Source: Phycisphaerales bacterium (GTDB lineage: Bacteria; Planctomycetota; Phycisphaerae; Sedimentisphaerales; Anaerohalosphaeraceae). From it: DNA of 8,213 nt. Positions within the stretch are counted from its first letter, which is position 1; each line of letters opens with the position of its first letter. Positions 5,063-8,213 of the stretch are shown here, piece by piece. Made by a program: the position numbers and the translations under genes. The notes below the pieces were generated by a model. That model saw only the letters and a program-made list of their open reading frames with translations. It did no database searches and was not told where the DNA came from. The stretch is from assembly GCA_011055475.1 (NCBI GenBank), contig DSDH01000195.1:1-8213 (forward strand), in the 5' to 3' direction.

Positions 5063-6529
5063 ATGAAGCATTACCTTGCGATCGACCTGGGGGCCGAAAG
5101 CGGCCGAGCCGTGCTGGTGCGGCTGGAGGTGAAAAAGGCCCACATGGAGGAACTCCACCGCTTCCCCAACCGGCCCGTTCGACTGGGCGGGACCCTGTTC
5201 TGGGACTTCCCTTTTCTGTTCGCCGAGATTCTCGCGTCGCTGCGGCTCTGCGCCGAGCAGTCGCTGCCCATCGACGCCATCGGCGTGGACACCTGGGGCG
5301 TGGATTTCGGCCTGCTGGGGCCGGATGGCCAACTGCTGGGCAACCCCGTGCATTACCGCGATGGCCGGACCGATGGGATTCACGAATACTCCAACCCGAT
5401 CATGAGCGCCCAGAAGGTGTTCGAGGCCACCGCCGCCGAGCCCTGGGCGATCAGCTCGCTGTTTCAACTGCTGGCGATGAAGAAGAACGACAGTCCGCTG
5501 CTGGGCCTGGCGCGGGACTTCCTGAACATGCCCGACCTGTTCAACTACTTCTTGACGGGCGTCAAGGCCTCGGAGAAGACCATCGCCAGCACGGCCAACC
5601 TGATGAGCTGCGAGGGCCAATGGTCACAGCCGGTCATCGAACGCTTTGGCCTGCCCGACATGTTCGGCCGCCTTGTCGAGCCGGGTACGGTCCTGGGGCC
5701 GATCACCGAGGATATCCAGCGCCAGACCGGTCTGGGGCCGGTGCCGGTCGTCGCGACCTGCGGCCATGACACCAGCGCCGTCGCCGCGGCGGTGCCCGCC
5801 GAGGGCAACCGCTGGGCCTTTCTGAGCTGCGGCACGTGGAGCATCCTGGGCAAGCTGCAGGATCGGCCCGTGACCACGCCCGAGGCCTTCAACGGGGGCT
5901 TCTGCAACGAGTACACGCTGGCCAGTTGGTTCATCTGCCGCAACATCCTGGGCCTGTGGCTGGTGCAGGAGCTCAAGCGCAAGTGGGACACGAGCACGGA
6001 TGCCTGGGACTATGACCGCATCACGGATGAGGCCCGGTCGGCCACGAGCCGGAGCATGTTCTCGGTCAACGACCGGCGGCTGATGGCCCCGGTGGACATG
6101 GAGGAAGCCCTCTACGCGGTGCTCGCCGAGGCGGGTCAGCCGCAGCCGGGCACGCGGGGCGAGCTCGTGCGGTGCGTGCTGGAAAGCCTGGCGCTGGAGT
6201 ACGCCTACCGGCTTGAACGCATCACGGAGGTGACGGGCCAGAAGAGCGAATCGGTCTACATGGTCGGCGGCGGGATCAAGAACACGCTGCTGTGCCAGCT
6301 CACCGCCGATGCGTGCGGCGTGCCGGTCCACGCCGGGGCGGATCAGTGCACGGCGATGGGCAACGCCCTGACCGTCGCGGTGGCGATGGGCGACCTGTCG
6401 GGACCGGAGGATATCCGCCGCGTGATGCGCAACAGCTTTGAGATGATCACCTACGAACCCAAGGATGCCGCCGCCTGGGTCGAAAAGCGCCGGCAGTACG
6501 CGGCCATGCAGAAGGAACAGGCGCGATGA
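5063..6529 (+). CDS. rhaB: Rhamnulokinase (FGGY carbohydrate kinase)
   Basis: RhaB phosphorylates L-rhamnulose with ATP to L-rhamnulose 1-phosphate in the cytoplasm. The 488-residue length is almost the same as E. coli RhaB. Visible motifs are the N-terminal phosphate loop DLGAESGR (8-15), GVDTWGVDFG (74-83) of the sugar site, CGHDTSA (233-239) with the likely catalytic base D236, a second phosphate motif SCGTWSILG (255-263) and the glycine-rich adenosine motif VGGGIKN in the C-terminal domain. No isomerase (rhaA), aldolase (rhaD) or regulator is in the window, so the remaining steps must be encoded elsewhere or beyond the right edge. The stop overlaps the GH97 start by ATGA, so the two are probably translated together. 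An activity on another 6-deoxy ketose such as fuculose is possible, but the motifs favour rhamnulose. Confidence 0.93.
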   Translation: MKHYLAIDLGAESGRAVLVRLEVKKAHMEELHRFPNRPVRLGGTLFWDFPFLFAEILASLRLCAEQSLPIDAIGVDTWGVDFGLLGPDGQLLGNPVHYRDGRTDGIHEYSNPIMSAQKVFEATAAEPWAISSLFQLLAMKKNDSPLLGLARDFLNMPDLFNYFLTGVKASEKTIASTANLMSCEGQWSQPVIERFGLPDMFGRLVEPGTVLGPITEDIQRQTGLGPVPVVATCGHDTSAVAAAVPAEGNRWAFLSCGTWSILGKLQDRPVTTPEAFNGGFCNEYTLASWFICRNILGLWLVQELKRKWDTSTDAWDYDRITDEARSATSRSMFSVNDRRLMAPVDMEEALYAVLAEAGQPQPGTRGELVRCVLESLALEYAYRLERITEVTGQKSESVYMVGGGIKNTLLCQLTADACGVPVHAGADQCTAMGNALTVAVAMGDLSGPEDIRRVMRNSFEMITYEPKDAAAWVEKRRQYAAMQKEQAR

Positions 6530-8213
6530 CGTCTCGGCGGCATGGACGTGGGCGATGGTGCACAGGGGCGTGCGTGGCGTTGGCCGTCTGTATCGGGCTC
6601 GGCCAGGCGCGGGGCTCCGGTGCGAGGGTGACCGGTCCGGATGGCGCCATAACCGCCGATGTGCAGTTGGACGCGGGCGGCCGACTAAATTGGCAAATCG
6701 ATTACCATGGCCGCCCGGTCATCGTCCCTTCCCCGCTGGGTTTTGTCCGGGCCGGGGACGATAAGCCCCTGCAATGGTTCATCACCGCCGTGCGGCACGC
6801 CGGTCACCGAGATACCTGGAGACCGATCTACGGCGAGCGGGCCGAGGTGCCGGACGTGTATGCGGGCGCGATGATCGACCTGGTCGAGCGGGCTGATCCG
6901 CATCGGCGGATGACCATCGAGGTGCGGGTGTACGATCACGCGGCGGCCCTGCGATATCACGTCGCGGGGCGGGCCGAATCGGACACGCTGCACGTCCGCG
7001 AGGAGCGCACGACGTTTGGCTTTGCCGCGGACCATCCGGCCTGGGCGGTCTACTCGGCCCAGGGGCGCTACGAGAAGGTCCCCCTCAGCCGAATCAAGCC
7101 CAACTGTGAGCGGCCGCTCGTGATTGAGATGGAGGGTGGGCCCGTGGTCGCGGTGGGCGAGGCGGCGCTGGTGGACTTCGCACGGATGCGGCTGCGGCCG
7201 GCACCGCCGTATGGCGTGCAGGCCATGCTCGGCAGCGACGTCAAGGTCAACACCCCCTACACGACGCCCTGGCGGATTGTGATGATCGCCGACACGCCCG
7301 GCGAGTTGATTGAAAACAACTTCGTCTTTGAGAATCTGAACGCCCCGTGCGCTATCGACGATCCCTCGTGGATCAAACCGGGTAAGGTCATCCGCGAGGT
7401 GACGCTGACCACCGCCGGCGGCAAGGCGTGCGTGGATTTTGCCCGCCGGATGGCCCTGCAGTACATCGAGTACGATGCCGGCTGGTACGGCCCGGAGAAC
7501 GATGAGAACACCGACGCCAGGACCGTGACCCTCGATCCGAACCGCTCCAAGGGCCCCTTGGACCTGCCGGAGGTGATCCGCTACGCCAGGGTCAACGGCA
7601 TCGGCATCTGGCTCTACGTCAACCGCAGGGCCCTGGAACGCCAACTGGACGAGATCCTGCCGCTCTACGAGCAGTGGGGCATTGCGGGCGTCAAATACGG
7701 ATTCGTCCGGGTGGGCGATCAGCGGTGGACGGCCTGGCTGCATGAGGCCGTCCGCAAGGCCGCCGATCATCACCTGATGGTGGATATCCACGATGAGTAC
7801 CGCCCCACGGGCTACAGCCGGACGTATCCGAACCTGCTGACCCAGGAGGGGATCGGCGGCAACGAGACCATGCCTCCACCCGAGCAGAACCTGGTTTACC
7901 CGTTCACACGATACCTGTGCGGGGCAGCGGACTACACGATCTGCTGGACGGATCGGCGCATCCAGGGCACGCGGGCCCACCAGATGGCCGCGGCGGTGGT
8001 CTACTACAGCCCGCTGCAATTCGTCTTCTGGTATGATCGACCGCAGAACGTGCCGGATGACCCGGAGCTGGAGTTCTTCCGGCAGGTGCCGACCGTCTGG
8101 GATGAAACGCACGTGTTGCAGGGGCAGGTCGGGCAGCACATCACGACGGCGCGGCGCAGCGGCGATCGATGGTTCGTGGGCACGATGAACGCCGTGGCGC
8201 GGCGGTCGCTGGA
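6526..8213 (+). CDS. Secreted glycoside hydrolase family 97, C-terminus beyond the window
   Basis: GH97 enzymes cleave alpha-glucosides or alpha-galactosides. The first 562 codons are present and open to the window edge. ATG 6526 overlaps the rhaB stop. Residues 1-30 form a signal peptide (basic RRHGRGRW, then hydrophobic CTGACVALAVCIGLG), so the enzyme is exported; the cysteines do not sit in an obvious lipobox. Residues from about 34 to 270 are the GH97 beta-sandwich (opening TGPDGAITADVQLD), followed by the TIM barrel with DAGWYG (317-322), GIWLYVN, WGIAGVKYGF (384-393), HDEYRPTGYSRTYPN (422-436) and QEGIGGNE (440-447). Retaining members carry an Asp nucleophile in the GVKxDF position; here it is Gly392, as in the inverting SusB-type enzymes. 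The first residue after the barrel histidine is Asp rather than the Glu I recall from SusB. The family is firm; the substrate is not determined. The missing part should be the end of the barrel and the C-terminal beta domain. Confidence 0.92.
   Translation, partial: MTSRRHGRGRWCTGACVALAVCIGLGQARGSGARVTGPDGAITADVQLDAGGRLNWQIDYHGRPVIVPSPLGFVRAGDDKPLQWFITAVRHAGHRDTWRPIYGERAEVPDVYAGAMIDLVERADPHRRMTIEVRVYDHAAALRYHVAGRAESDTLHVREERTTFGFAADHPAWAVYSAQGRYEKVPLSRIKPNCERPLVIEMEGGPVVAVGEAALVDFARMRLRPAPPYGVQAMLGSDVKVNTPYTTPWRIVMIADTPGELIENNFVFENLNAPCAIDDPSWIKPGKVIREVTLTTAGGKACVDFARRMALQYIEYDAGWYGPENDENTDARTVTLDPNRSKGPLDLPEVIRYARVNGIGIWLYVNRRALERQLDEILPLYEQWGIAGVKYGFVRVGDQRWTAWLHEAVRKAADHHLMVDIHDEYRPTGYSRTYPNLLTQEGIGGNETMPPPEQNLVYPFTRYLCGAADYTICWTDRRIQGTRAHQMAAAVVYYSPLQFVFWYDRPQNVPDDPELEFFRQVPTVWDETHVLQGQVGQHITTARRSGDRWFVGTMNAVARRSL

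Noticed and set aside
6685..8139. Open frame of 484 codons on the minus strand
   Set aside because: It is antisense to the GH97 gene, whose motifs are clear on the plus strand; long antisense frames are common in GC-rich DNA.

Overview
The window is GC-rich, densely coding bacterial DNA with chromosomal housekeeping content: two tRNA genes, a lipoate-synthesis pair and a carbohydrate-utilisation pair. No insertion sequence, CRISPR array, integrase or replication origin is visible. The best guess at the host is Planctomycetota, perhaps Phycisphaerae-like. This is an inference from three things: a lysine/alanine-rich H1-like tail (common in the PVC group), a small zinc ribbon of the 'VPDEYAGRxxxC' kind, and a planctomycete-style LipB with an HNPGQ motif. 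No single gene proves it.

Layout from left to right. A tRNA-His(GTG) on + has its own promoter, followed about 120 bases later by a rho-independent terminator. Next comes the standout gene (519-2201, +), which encodes about 185 residues of histone-H1-like Lys/Ala repeats fused in one reading frame to a complete FtsZ/tubulin-type GTPase domain. A near-perfect intrinsic terminator closes it. A small zinc-ribbon gene lies on - (2407-2652). Upstream of it are a minus-strand terminator and about 330 bases of hairpin-rich, gene-free DNA, then tRNA-Leu(GAG) on - with a consensus TATAAT box.

The lipoate genes follow on +. lipB (octanoyl transfer) and lipA (sulfur insertion) overlap by ATGA and so are probably translationally coupled. 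The lipB N-terminus is out of frame with the rest by one base: the conserved N-terminal strand is encoded from ATG 3309 but runs into a stop at 3387, while the body of the protein is open in the -1 frame. A 13-bp perfect hairpin follows lipA.

The last unit is rhamnulokinase (rhaB) with a plausible promoter and good ribosome binding site. It overlaps by ATGA a secreted glycoside hydrolase of family GH97 that runs off the window end. Together they suggest release of sugars outside the cytoplasm and phosphorylation of a deoxysugar ketose inside it.

The most unusual item is the H1-like/tubulin fusion. It combines a probable DNA-binding tail with a GTPase whose nucleotide-binding and catalytic loops look intact. 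It has no FtsZ-style C-terminal peptide and no adjacent division or plasmid-partition genes. A chromosome-attached cytoskeletal filament is a reasonable hypothesis that sequence alone cannot prove.
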